Origin: Selenomonadales bacterium 4137-cl
GTDB lineage: Bacteria; Bacillota; Negativicutes; Sporomusales; UBA7701
Length of the DNA stretch: 64,000 bases
Assembly: GCA_032334055.1 (NCBI GenBank)
Contig: JAUOZS010000001.1
Coordinates: 1,772,501 to 1,836,500 of the forward strand
Direction of reading: 5' to 3'
A model generated the notes under the pieces. The model did no database searches and was not told where the DNA came from. It saw only the letters and a program-made list of their open reading frames with translations. The translations under genes and the position numbers were made by a program. Of this stretch, positions 26,360 through 33,989 are shown in pieces (within the stretch, counting starts at the first letter, position 1; each line of letters starts with the position of its first letter).

Positions 26360-26473
26360 GTGCCTGCGGGGTTAGCTGACGGGTTCGGATGAAAAGGTAA
26401 GACCCTACCGCCTGTTGGCGGATTCACCCCAATTGCTTGGTTCCCCCACTTTCCCGATCGGGAAACTTGGCAC
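26360..26473 (-). promoter_or_regulatory. c-di-AMP riboswitch (ydaO-yuaA)
   Basis: On the minus strand the conserved blocks are in order: GGGGGAACC, TTGGGGTGAATC, GTAGGGTCTTACC, CCGAACCCGTCAGCTAACC and CGCAGGC. Closing helix P1 is formed by GTGCC and GGCAC. The aptamer ends about 22 bases before the start codon of the 3D-domain gene, so control may be at translation or by overlap with an undetected terminator. Confidence 0.95.
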
Positions 26474-26481
26474 AGGCCATA

Positions 26482-26510
26482 ATGATACACGATCAACCCG
26501 CACAGGACAA
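26482..26510 (-). promoter_or_regulatory. Candidate promoter of the riboswitch-3D gene
   Basis: TTGTCC (26505-26510) and TATCAT (26482-26487) are 17 bp apart and just upstream of the aptamer. Confidence 0.45.
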
Positions 26511-26690
26511 GCCCGGCCGGCCGCCCTGCCGGACCGTTAACGCCGCCTGTCCCCGGTATGCACCGCCATCCTCGCCGATAAGACGCTATACGGCCGCCGG
26601 CGGATGAATCCCCCCTCCGGTGCTAAAACTAGAACAGCGCCGGCAAAATAGCAACCGCCGGCAGCATAACGACGGGTCGGGTAACAGCGC

Positions 26691-28061
26691 ATGCTCAACG
26701 AATGGTTCAAAACAAAAAAACCGCATAAACTGCCACCGCGCACACAAGCCGCGAGCACCGCCGCCGCCCCGCGAAAATACGACGCCATCGTCGTCGGCGC
26801 CGGGCCGTCCGGCGCCAGTGCCGCATGCTTCATGGCCCGCGACGGCCTTGATGTCCTGCTCCTCGAACGCGGCCCCTTCCCCGGCGCCAAGACATGCGGC
26901 GGTGCGGCCGTCATCGCCGAACAAATCCACGAACTCTTTCCCAACTTCTGGGAAGAGTGCCGTTACGAGCGCATCGTCACCCGCCTCGACTACTGGTGGC
27001 TCAACGACGATTCGGCCGTCACCGCCGGCTTCACCAGCGGGCGCCTGGCCGCTGCCCCGTACAACCGCCTGTCCGTGAAACGCAAAAACTTCTACTCGTG
27101 GCTGGCCGCCAAGGCGGTATCCGCTGGCGCTACCCTCCTGCTCGGCCACACGGTCGACGACGTCCTCCTCGACCACGGCCGGACCGTAGGCGTCCATGTG
27201 TCCCCGCCCCAGAACACGACCTTTCTCGCCGACATCGTCATCCTCGCCGACGGCGCCAACTCCCTCCTCGCCGAACGGGCCGGCCTCAACTCCAGCGTAA
27301 CGGCAAAAAACCTCTCCCTGTACGCCAAAGAAACCATCGCCCTCCCCCCCGAAACCATCGAGGAGCGCTTCAACCTCCCGCCCGGCCAGGGCGCCGCCAT
27401 CGGCCTCATCGGCTACCCCACCGCCGGCTTTAACGGCACCGGATCAATCCACCTCTTCCGCGACGGCGTCAACATCAACGCCGGCATGTCCGTCAGCGAC
27501 TTCGCCGCCGGTGGCTTCGGCCCCGGCGACCTCCTTGAGCGCATAAAAAAACACCCCCGCATCCAGCCTCTCCTGGCCGGGGGCGTAACCGCCGAATACG
27601 GCGCCGCCATGATCCCCGAAGGCGGCTACCACGCCATTCCACCCCTTGTCCATCCAGGTCTCCTCATCGCCGGCGACGCCGCCTCGCTTGTCAACGGCAC
27701 CCAGGGCATCAACCTCGCCATGTGGTCTGGCTTCTACGCCGCCAAAGCAGCCTTTGAAGCGAAAAAAAGCCGCGACTTCTCAGCCCGCAAGCTTTCACTC
27801 TACCGCACCCTCCTGGACGAAAGCTTTATCCTCCAGAACATGCGCGCCAATGCCAAAGCCGCCGCCCTCCAGCGCGACAGACCCTACCTCTTCGACCTCT
27901 ACAGCCGCATGGCCAACGAGGCCGCTTACCAAATGGCCCGTGCCTATCCCATGCCCATGAATGCCAAGCGCAAATTCATCTGGCACAAAGTCACCAGCCT
28001 CCAACCCGTTGGCAAGATAGCCGCCGACCTCTGGCAGGTCCTCAAGGTGGTAAAAGGATGA
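26691..28061 (+). CDS. fixC: FixC-type flavoprotein-quinone oxidoreductase
   Basis: 456 aa FAD enzyme of the geranylgeranyl reductase/FixC family. The N-terminal dinucleotide motif is VVGAGPSGASAA near residues 36-47, an ERGPFPGAKTCGG segment follows, and the second FAD motif is GLLIAGDAASLVNG near 320. FixC with FixX carries electrons between electron-transfer flavoprotein FixAB and quinone or ferredoxin. The ribosome binding site is weak. It overlaps fixX by 4 bases (ATGA). fixA and fixB are not in the window, so the partner flavoprotein must lie elsewhere. About 230 bp of gene-free sequence upstream holds no clear element apart from the divergent riboswitch. Confidence 0.88.
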   Translation: MLNEWFKTKKPHKLPPRTQAASTAAAPRKYDAIVVGAGPSGASAACFMARDGLDVLLLERGPFPGAKTCGGAAVIAEQIHELFPNFWEECRYERIVTRLDYWWLNDDSAVTAGFTSGRLAAAPYNRLSVKRKNFYSWLAAKAVSAGATLLLGHTVDDVLLDHGRTVGVHVSPPQNTTFLADIVILADGANSLLAERAGLNSSVTAKNLSLYAKETIALPPETIEERFNLPPGQGAAIGLIGYPTAGFNGTGSIHLFRDGVNINAGMSVSDFAAGGFGPGDLLERIKKHPRIQPLLAGGVTAEYGAAMIPEGGYHAIPPLVHPGLLIAGDAASLVNGTQGINLAMWSGFYAAKAAFEAKKSRDFSARKLSLYRTLLDESFILQNMRANAKAAALQRDRPYLFDLYSRMANEAAYQMARAYPMPMNAKRKFIWHKVTSLQPVGKIAADLWQVLKVVKG

Positions 28062-28345
28062 CCAGCACCGCCGCCAAAGTGTCCCTCATCGAATTCCGCC
28101 CCGACGACGACTGGCAGCACATCGTCATCGCCGATCAGGAAGAATGCCGGCGCTGCCCGGACAAAAACTGCCTGCGCGTCTGCCCGGCGGGCGTCTTCGC
28201 GTGGGACAACCACCCCGGACACCCGGTCCTCGTCCGCTACAAGCAATGCGTCGAATGCGGCGCCTGCCGGCTGGCCTGCCCGCAGGGCGCGATCGAATTC
28301 TCATACCCCCGCGGCGGGTACGGCGTGGTATTCCACCAGGGCTAG
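28058..28345 (+). CDS. fixX: FixX ferredoxin-like protein
   Basis: 95 aa. Two cysteine clusters, CRRCPDKNCLRVCP (about 28-41) and CVECGACRLACP (about 65-76), give the ferredoxin fold of FixX; the second is a complete 4Fe-4S motif. Small size and translational coupling to fixC fit the FixCX pair. It is probably the electron carrier partner of FixC at the membrane. Confidence 0.9.
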   Translation: MTSTAAKVSLIEFRPDDDWQHIVIADQEECRRCPDKNCLRVCPAGVFAWDNHPGHPVLVRYKQCVECGACRLACPQGAIEFSYPRGGYGVVFHQG

Positions 28346-28350
28346 CACGT

Positions 28351-28848
28351 TCAATCCTTCCCTAAAACGAACGGTGCGAACCCCACCTCCGTCCAGGCCG
28401 CGTTGTAAAGCTGGCGCAGCAGACCGTCAAGGCGACGCCGCAGCATCCCCTTCACCTCGGCCATTGAGCTGAAAAACAGCCTGGTCGCCGGATGGGCGCT
28501 GTTAAGCGCCGCCTGCTGATAATACTGCCCCGACTTTTCCGTCAGCACGATCAAAAACCACAACGACGCGAGCCCGACGACCGTCGACTCCCTGGACGTC
28601 CCCAGCCCGGCCAAGGCCTCCTGCCAGACGCTGTCCGGCCCCAAAAGCCCGGCGGCGTTCACCTCCGGATAACGGCCGCTGTCCACGTCCACATACTGGG
28701 CGCGATCGACCAGCAGTTCGATCCCCGCCTGGAACGTGCCCACAGCGGTCACCGCCGCCTGCAGCTCAGGCGTCGACTGAGCCATCACCAGTTCCACCTC
28801 CTGGCGGATCTGCGCCTCAAGAACGGCGGCGAACTGAAAAACCTTCAT
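28351..28848 (-). CDS. Unknown helical protein, possibly ferritin-like
   Basis: 165 aa, all helical by appearance. Helix 1 (about 3-25) contains LEAQIRQEVELV. A later helix pair (EKSGQYYQQAALNSAHPATR, then FFSSMAEVKGMLRRRL) has the spacing of rubrerythrin/ferritin-like helices (E..YY..AA......FF..MAE), but the usual E-x-x-H metal ligands are not complete. I do not recognise a named family. The ATG at 28848 is preceded by GGAGGGAAGG at 4-6 bases; a longer frame upstream runs through a terminator and is rejected. It is 5 bp past the end of fixX, convergent with it. Confidence 0.7.
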   Translation of the reverse strand: MKVFQFAAVLEAQIRQEVELVMAQSTPELQAAVTAVGTFQAGIELLVDRAQYVDVDSGRYPEVNAAGLLGPDSVWQEALAGLGTSRESTVVGLASLWFLIVLTEKSGQYYQQAALNSAHPATRLFFSSMAEVKGMLRRRLDGLLRQLYNAAWTEVGFAPFVLGKD

Positions 28849-28863
28849 CTGCCTTCCCTCCGT

Positions 28864-28899
28864 CAAAACAGCCCGGTCCGCGGTGGCGGACCGGGCTGT
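28864..28899 (-). terminator. Intrinsic terminator after the tautomerase gene
   Basis: A 14-bp perfect stem (ACAGCCCGGTCCGC and complement) with a 4-nt loop is followed by TTTTG on the minus strand. Confidence 0.85.
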
Positions 28900-28907
28900 C
28901 AGCATTG

Positions 28908-29096
28908 TTACTTCCTATCGGCCATCAACACGCCAGCTTTGGCGATATTCGTCTTCGCCTGATCGCGGATAATGATCGTAACAGCCTCAGGCGGGCACTT
29001 TCCGGCCTCACAGACGGCCGCGGTTACCTTTTCGGCCAATTCACGCTTCTGTTCCACGCTGCGGCCTTCGACCCAGTCAATCTGCACAATCGGCAT
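28908..29096 (-). CDS. 4-oxalocrotonate tautomerase family protein
   Basis: 62 aa, the size of classical 4-oxalocrotonate tautomerase subunits. Pro2, which becomes the N-terminal catalytic proline after Met removal, starts the PIVQIDWVEG strand, and Arg12 in EGRSVEQK is at the usual position. These enzymes tautomerise enol/keto acids; the substrate here is unknown. GGGGAGG lies 8 bases before the ATG. It is a single-gene unit between two terminators. Confidence 0.88.
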   Translation of the reverse strand: MPIVQIDWVEGRSVEQKRELAEKVTAAVCEAGKCPPEAVTIIIRDQAKTNIAKAGVLMADRK

Positions 29097-29213
29097 ATAT
29101 TCGTATCCTCCCCACTAATTTTAATTAGTTTAATTCGCCGCAGCCCGTATTATCCCTGCTCACACTCTGCCGACAGGCAACAAAATCCATCCGGCGAGAC
29201 CCTGCCCGGGCAA

Positions 29214-29241
29214 CAAAAACCGCCGGCTGATCGCCGGCGGT
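29214..29241 (-). terminator. Intrinsic terminator
   Basis: The stem ACCGCCGGC / GCCGGCGGT with a 5-nt loop is followed by TTTTTG on minus. It ends the 215-aa unknown gene. Confidence 0.9.
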
Positions 29242-29254
29242 CGGCTGTGTAACT

Positions 29255-29902
29255 TTAAGGCAGCAGCACTCCGGTCAGGGCCAGGAGATTGACCCAGGCG
29301 CGGAACGTCCCCACCATTGGCTGAACGCCGCCGACAAGCGCCGGGCCGAACACGTTCAGCGCCCCGATGGTGATCAGGAGCGGCGAAGCCGTGGTCCCCG
29401 GTCCAAACAAAGCGACGCAGTGGAAAACCTCGCCAAGCTGGCCGCCGATCACCCAGCCGCCAACGATAACGACACCGGCATTCTGCCCCTCCAACTCCTC
29501 AAGCTCTTCGATCAGCTCGCTCTGCTGGCGGATCATCCCCTTGCCCGTCTTCACCTGCTGGCCGCCGTACTTGCCGCCTGACGCCAGTTTGCCGGTTTCG
29601 CTGATCGGCGGAAAAATGAACGGCCCCTCGACAGCGACCGCAATATTGCAAACATCCACCATAAACTCGCTCACGAGAATATCCACTCCCGGCAGAGTCG
29701 GGTTTGGCGGCCGGAACCTCACCGCCGTCACCCCCACGATGCCGACCGCCGGCAGTACGGTGATAATACGGTCCTCCAGCCTGCCAAGGCGGCCGAATAC
29801 GGCGGATCCGTCGATAAGCAGCAGCAACACATTGCGGTCCCTAAGGCCGCGCAATTCTGCGACCAACTCACGGTTGCAGTAACAATGCAGCGGAGTATCC
29901 AT
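29255..29902 (-). CDS. Unknown protein with LSM/SH3-like N-terminal region
   Basis: 215 aa, no signal peptide. Residues 12-45 (ELVAELRGLRDRNVLLLLID then GSAVFGRLGRLEDRIITVLP) have the strand pattern of a small LSM/SH3-like barrel. Residues 105-135 are charged and helical (IRQQSELIEELEELEGQ). The C-terminal third (about 137-215) is Gly/Val-rich and hydrophobic without charged residues. I do not recognise the family. The ATG at 29902 has AAGGAGG 9 bases upstream; TTG two codons earlier is less likely. It is a single-gene unit. Confidence 0.7.
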   Translation of the reverse strand: MDTPLHCYCNRELVAELRGLRDRNVLLLLIDGSAVFGRLGRLEDRIITVLPAVGIVGVTAVRFRPPNPTLPGVDILVSEFMVDVCNIAVAVEGPFIFPPISETGKLASGGKYGGQQVKTGKGMIRQQSELIEELEELEGQNAGVVIVGGWVIGGQLGEVFHCVALFGPGTTASPLLITIGALNVFGPALVGGVQPMVGTFRAWVNLLALTGVLLP

Positions 29903-30002
29903 ACGCAAAAGCCTCCTTTTACACTTTCCTATATTTATCTTATGGAAACTTTGTAAAAGATGTTACTTTCACGCTCAATTGCGGTTCCCGACGACCGGCC
30001 AA

Positions 30003-30033
30003 AAAAAATAAACGGTCCCGCAAAAAGACCGTT
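30003..30033 (-). terminator. Intrinsic terminator after the TVP38 gene
   Basis: The stem AACGGTC / GACCGTT with a 9-nt loop is followed by TATTTTTTT on minus. Confidence 0.88.
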
Positions 30034-30034
30034 G

Positions 30035-30721
30035 TCACTCCCGTTCCGGCTGCCCGTCCTTCCTCGGACCGCGCCGCCGCCACCACAGCCAGCCGTACAA
30101 CGCCACCACCAGCGCCACGACCGCCACCAGGCGGGTCAGATTTTCACCGGCGAACACGATATCGTGGCCCAGCAAAACCTTCACGATCACCGGCGGCAGT
30201 TTGCCGATAAAAGTAGCCCAGAAAAAATCCCGCGCCGATATACGGCTCACAGCCGCCACCGCGGTTATTATTCCCGACGGCGCCAGCGGCAGCAGCCGAG
30301 CGATCAGCAGCGCCTTGAAGCCGTTCGCCGCACTGTAATCGTCCACCTGCTTGAGATACGGACTGTGGGCAATCCACCGCTCCACCGCCTGCCGGAAAAA
30401 AAAGCGGGCGAAAACGAACATGATAATCGCGCCGATAACCTCGCCCGACCAGGAAATGAGCGTGCCCCACGCCAGGCCGTAAACGATGCCCGCCGCGCCC
30501 GACAGGATCATGAACGGAAAAACGATCGTAAAGGTCATCACCACAAACAGGCCAATGGTCACCGCCACTCCCCAGGCCCCGAAAGAGTGGAGATACTCGG
30601 CCAGGGCGGCGATGTCGCCCTTCCTGATGATTCCGTAGGCATGTTGAACGATATCCGGCTGCCACCAATAGAACAAAGCGCCGGCGGCGATTATAAACAG
30701 CCAACCCAAAATTTTGCCCAT
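30035..30721 (-). CDS. TVP38/TMEM64 family membrane protein
   Basis: 228 aa with five or six membrane segments. The SNARE-associated (VTT/DedA-like) core is visible: FPFMILSGAAGIVYGLAWG, then FARFFFRQAVERW and the conserved RLLPLAPSGIITAVAAVSRI. Proteins of this family act in membrane lipid scrambling or undecaprenyl/lipid transport; the specific role here is unknown. The C-terminus is basic (WWRRRGPRKDG). The ribosome binding site is weak. It is a single gene bounded by terminators. Confidence 0.85.
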   Translation of the reverse strand: MGKILGWLFIIAAGALFYWWQPDIVQHAYGIIRKGDIAALAEYLHSFGAWGVAVTIGLFVVMTFTIVFPFMILSGAAGIVYGLAWGTLISWSGEVIGAIIMFVFARFFFRQAVERWIAHSPYLKQVDDYSAANGFKALLIARLLPLAPSGIITAVAAVSRISARDFFWATFIGKLPPVIVKVLLGHDIVFAGENLTRLVAVVALVVALYGWLWWRRRGPRKDGQPERE

Positions 30722-30794
30722 CTGTCTCGTCCCTGAAAAAAATAATCGTATTCCGCAATAAGCATACTAGAATCGCCCCCAAAAGGCAACCATA

Positions 30795-30822
30795 AAAGAA
30801 AAACAGCACCGCGGCGGTGCTG
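30795..30822 (-). terminator. Intrinsic terminator after the 68-aa gene
   Basis: The stem CAGCACCGC / GCGGTGCTG is followed by TTTTTCTTTT on minus. Confidence 0.9.
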
Positions 30823-30837
30823 CATGCTGCTATACGT

Positions 30838-31044
30838 CTACCCCTGCCACTGTCCCAGCTCGCTGCGGAAAATGCGGCACGAGCCGCCCAGCCAATGGAC
30901 ACAATCCGGGCAGCGGCGCGCGAACCCCGCCTCCGAAACGTTGAGCATCGAATACCCGTAACCCATCGCATTGATAACATGCTCGAACTCCCGGCATTCG
31001 CCGGCGATACCCCGCACCTCTTCCTCGGTAAACCTCTTCTCCAT
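30838..31044 (-). CDS. Small cysteine-containing protein of unknown function
   Basis: 68 aa. The N-terminal half is charged and helical (EKRFTEEEVRGIAGEC), and the C-terminal half carries RRCPDCVHWLGGSCRIF: a CxxC and a third Cys, with another at residue 18, which could bind zinc or an iron-sulfur cluster. The ATG at 31044 has GAGGTGG 6 bases before it. The open frame continues 72 codons upstream, but that part has no coding character and starts abruptly. Its own terminator supports a real gene. The family is not recognised. Confidence 0.65.
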   Translation of the reverse strand: MEKRFTEEEVRGIAGECREFEHVINAMGYGYSMLNVSEAGFARRCPDCVHWLGGSCRIFRSELGQWQG

Positions 31045-31293
31045 GTCGCACCACCTCAGCCGCAATATAGCCTTAGTGTGCGCCAGCAAACCGTCATTAT
31101 TCCCGCTACATAAAGAGAATCGCCGCCGGTGCCCGTAAAATAGCCGTTCAGCCGCTCTCATCTCATTCCAGTCTACGAAAACGGCCCCATAACCCCCGCC
31201 GCCAGTCTCGAAAAAAAAATTTTCCCAGCTATGTATAAGCGGCGCATATCGCGGGCACAATGATAACGTAAAATTTTCTCCTCTCCCATAATT

Positions 31294-31319
31294 GGCGGCA
31301 CCAGCCGCCGCTTTTTTTT
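31294..31319 (+). terminator. Plus-strand intrinsic terminator abutting recG
   Basis: The stem GGCGGC / GCCGCC with loop ACCA is followed by GC and eight T on the plus strand only. All nearby genes are on minus, so the transcript it would end is unknown. The T-run overlaps the recG stop codon. The 31045-31293 interval shows no convincing plus-strand gene or promoter. Confidence 0.6.
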
Positions 31320-33369
31320 ACCCCTGAAAAATCATCCCGAAATGGTCGCCGAATCGTTTGCCCAACACCGGGCGCACCGCCGCGAACAAACCAGGCGCCG
31401 CCACCGTCCGCTGCGCCGCCTGGCGCGCCTCCAGCAGCACCCCCGTGTCCTTGACGATATCGGCGATCTTCAAATCGGGCATGCCATGCTGGCGGGTGCC
31501 GAAAAACTGTCCCGGCCCCCTAAGCTCCAAGTCCTTCTCCGCCAGCACAAACCCGTCCTGGACTTGCGCCATTATCGCCAGCCGCTCCCGCGTTTCCGGG
31601 CTCTGATTATCCGACAGCAAAATGCAATACGACTGATGCTCGCCGCGTCCGATACGGCCCCTGAGCTGATGGAGCTGGGCCAGGCCGAAGCGGTCCGCCC
31701 CCTCCACCGCCATCACGGTGGCGTTGGGCACGTTAACCCCCACCTCGATCACCGTCGTCGCCACCAGCACCTTCACCTCGCCGCCGTAGAAAGCGCGCAT
31801 CGCCGCTTCCTTCTCCGTCGCTTTCATCCGGCCGTGCACCAGCGCGCAGGATATATCGCGGAAATACGTCCCCTTCAATTGCTCGTACAGTTGGGTTGCG
31901 GCCTGCACCTCCAACTTGTCTGACTCCTCCACCAGCGGACAGACCACATACCCCTGGCGGCCGGCCGCAACCTCCTTCACAATAAAATTATACACCCGCG
32001 CGCGCATATCGCCGCCGACCGCGTACGTCTTCACCGGCTTGCGGCCCGGCGGCAGCTCGCGGATCACCGACACGTCCAGGTCTCCGTACACCGTCAGCGC
32101 CATTGTCCGCGGGATGGGCGTCGCCGTCATCACCAGCACGTCCGGCGTCGGCCCCTTGGCCTGCAGCAGCGCCCGCTGCCGCACCCCGAAGCGGTGCTGC
32201 TCGTCAGTCACCACCAGCCCGAGGTGCCGGAAAATAACATCCTCCTGAATTAACGCATGGGTGCCGACCACCACGTCCACCAGGCCGTCGCGCAGGCGAT
32301 TCAGCACCTCCTCGCGCGTCCGCTTCGTCAGACTGCCGGTCAGCGCCGCGATCCTCACACCGTGCGGCGCCAATAGCTGGGCGAGCGTATGGCAGTGCTG
32401 CTCGGCCAAAATCTCCGTCGGCGCCATCATCGCCCCCTGGTAGCCGTCGGCCGCCGTCTTGGCCAGCGCGATCGCCGCCAACACCGTCTTGCCCGAGCCG
32501 ACATCCCCCTGCACGAGTCGCTGCATCGGCCGGGCGTCCTCCATATCGGCCTTGATCTCAGCCAGCGCCGTCCGCTGATCCTTCGTCAGCGCGAACGGCA
32601 GCGCCGCCTCCACCTTCTTCACCAACGCGTCGTCAGGCCCGTGCTTGATCCCCGCGCCCTCCTGCCTGTTCAAGCTCTTAAGGTACAACAGCCCGCACTG
32701 CAGCAGATACAACTCCTCGAACACCAGTCGCCGCCTGGCCGCCTCCAGCGCCGCCGCATCGGCCGGAAAATGGATATTCTCCAGCGCCGCCCGGCTGCCC
32801 ATCAGCTTATGCTGCGCCAGCACCTCCGGCGGCAGAAACTCAGGCCGGTCGCCCTCCGCGTCCAGCGCCTGACGGATCAGCGTCCTAAGCCAGCGCTGGC
32901 CGACGCTCTCGCTCGCCGGGTAAACCGGCACGATCCGCCCCGTATGGAGCAAGTCCGCGCCGTCGACCACCTCGACCTCCGGGTGGGACACCTGCACCTG
33001 TCCGTAGCGCCGCTCCACCTTGCCGGAAATTATCAGCTCCATCCCCGGCCTGAACCACTTCTTCACATACGGCTGGTTGAACCACACCATCTGCGCGGTG
33101 CCGGTCGCATCCCGCACCGTCAGCTTCGTCAGCGTCAGGCCCCGCCGCGGCCGCGAATCGGTTACCGCTCCCACGATCGCCTGAAAAGTCTGCAGCTCGC
33201 CGTCGGCCAAAGCCCGTATCGGCTTCAACTGGCTGCGGTCCTCATAGCGGCGCGGATAATGCTCCAGCAGGTCGCCGAGCGTGAAGATGCCCAGCTTGGC
33301 CAGCATCGCCGCCTTGGCAGGCCCCACGCCCTTAATGAATTTTATGTTCGTATCTCGTCCTATAGCCAA
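31318..33369 (-). CDS. recG: ATP-dependent DNA helicase RecG
   Basis: 683 aa, the family length. RecG remodels stalled replication forks and branch-migrates Holliday junctions. The N-terminal wedge/OB domain (about 1-220) is followed by two RecA-like helicase domains: Walker A GDVGSGKT near residue 290, the DEQH box in TDEQHRFG near 388, motif III TATPIPRT, and motif VI QLRGRIGRG near 568. The start is TTG with AGGAG 9 bases upstream. It follows the DUF1858 gene by 6 bases. Confidence 0.96.
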   Translation of the reverse strand: MAIGRDTNIKFIKGVGPAKAAMLAKLGIFTLGDLLEHYPRRYEDRSQLKPIRALADGELQTFQAIVGAVTDSRPRRGLTLTKLTVRDATGTAQMVWFNQPYVKKWFRPGMELIISGKVERRYGQVQVSHPEVEVVDGADLLHTGRIVPVYPASESVGQRWLRTLIRQALDAEGDRPEFLPPEVLAQHKLMGSRAALENIHFPADAAALEAARRRLVFEELYLLQCGLLYLKSLNRQEGAGIKHGPDDALVKKVEAALPFALTKDQRTALAEIKADMEDARPMQRLVQGDVGSGKTVLAAIALAKTAADGYQGAMMAPTEILAEQHCHTLAQLLAPHGVRIAALTGSLTKRTREEVLNRLRDGLVDVVVGTHALIQEDVIFRHLGLVVTDEQHRFGVRQRALLQAKGPTPDVLVMTATPIPRTMALTVYGDLDVSVIRELPPGRKPVKTYAVGGDMRARVYNFIVKEVAAGRQGYVVCPLVEESDKLEVQAATQLYEQLKGTYFRDISCALVHGRMKATEKEAAMRAFYGGEVKVLVATTVIEVGVNVPNATVMAVEGADRFGLAQLHQLRGRIGRGEHQSYCILLSDNQSPETRERLAIMAQVQDGFVLAEKDLELRGPGQFFGTRQHGMPDLKIADIVKDTGVLLEARQAAQRTVAAPGLFAAVRPVLGKRFGDHFGMIFQG

Positions 33370-33375
33370 TATAAT

Positions 33376-33615
33376 CTACTCCTGAGCGGCCTTATTAAGC
33401 TCCGCCAACAGCTTCTCCACATCCACCTCATGCATGCGGGCGCCGCCGGCCACCGTCTCGTTGGCCGCTCCCATGCAGCCGATACAGCCCAGGCCGTGGC
33501 GGGCGAACACTTCCCGCGCCGCGGGGCAGCGCCGCAAAACCTCGCCGATCGGCGTCTCCTTCGTGATCACGCTTGCCGCCTCCTCTCCCGCTACTTTTTG
33601 CGGTTCTACTTCCAT
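33376..33615 (-). CDS. DUF1858 domain-containing protein
   Basis: 79 aa. The core ITKETPIGEVLRRCPAAREVFARHGLGCIGC matches the DUF1858 helical domain, with the conserved CxxC (CIGC) at about residues 44-47. Members are thought to be small redox or metal-binding proteins, but no function is established. The GGGGGAGG sequence is about 16 bases from the ATG, longer than usual; an in-frame TAA just upstream excludes an earlier start. It is the first gene before recG. Confidence 0.85.
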   Translation of the reverse strand: MEVEPQKVAGEEAASVITKETPIGEVLRRCPAAREVFARHGLGCIGCMGAANETVAGGARMHEVDVEKLLAELNKAAQE

Positions 33616-33671
33616 ACATTATGATAAAAATCCTCCCCCGGACACTTTGAGGGATTTTATTGTTCCAGGCC

Positions 33672-33701
33672 TTGCATATCGAACGGCAACTGTGTTAAAA
33701 T
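33672..33701 (+). promoter_or_regulatory. Candidate rpmB promoter
   Basis: TTGCAT (33672-33677) and TAAAAT (33696-33701) are 18 bp apart, about 50 bp upstream of rpmB. Confidence 0.55.
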
Positions 33702-33753
33702 ACTGATGTTATCGTCTTATGTATGTCTCGTCCCGTCGAAGGAGGTGGAATTA

Positions 33754-33945
33754 ATGGCCAACGTTTGCGAAATCTGTGGCAAAGGCGAGAGCAGCGGCAT
33801 GAATGTCAGCCACTCGAACCTCAAGACCAAACGCACCTGGAAACCCAACATCCAACGCGTAAAAGCCCTCGTCCAAGGTGAAATAAAGAGAGTCAACGTC
33901 TGCACCCGTTGCCTGCGTTCCGGTAAAATCCAGCGGGCGGTGTAA
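33754..33945 (+). CDS. rpmB: 50S ribosomal protein L28
   Basis: 63 aa. The N-terminal MANVCEICGKGE and C-terminal VCTRCLRSGKI give the two CxxC pairs of the zinc-binding L28 type, and SHSNLKTKRTWKPN is the family core. The ATG at 33754 follows AAGGAGG closely; an upstream in-frame extension is rejected. It is a monocistronic unit, the only plus-strand gene in the housekeeping block, with a strong terminator. Confidence 0.97.
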   Translation: MANVCEICGKGESSGMNVSHSNLKTKRTWKPNIQRVKALVQGEIKRVNVCTRCLRSGKIQRAV

Positions 33946-33960
33946 TATTGCACAGAGGAA

Positions 33961-33989
33961 ATCCCCCGGCATAAGCCGGGGGATTTTTT
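33961..33989 (+). terminator. Intrinsic terminator of rpmB
   Basis: ATCCCCCGGC / GCCGGGGGAT with loop ATAA is followed by TTTTTT on plus. It touches the hslO stop codon. Confidence 0.95.

Noticed and set aside
28849..28905. N-terminal extension of the 165-aa helical protein
   Set aside because: The extra 19 codons run through the tautomerase terminator hairpin, and a good ribosome binding site sits before the internal ATG.
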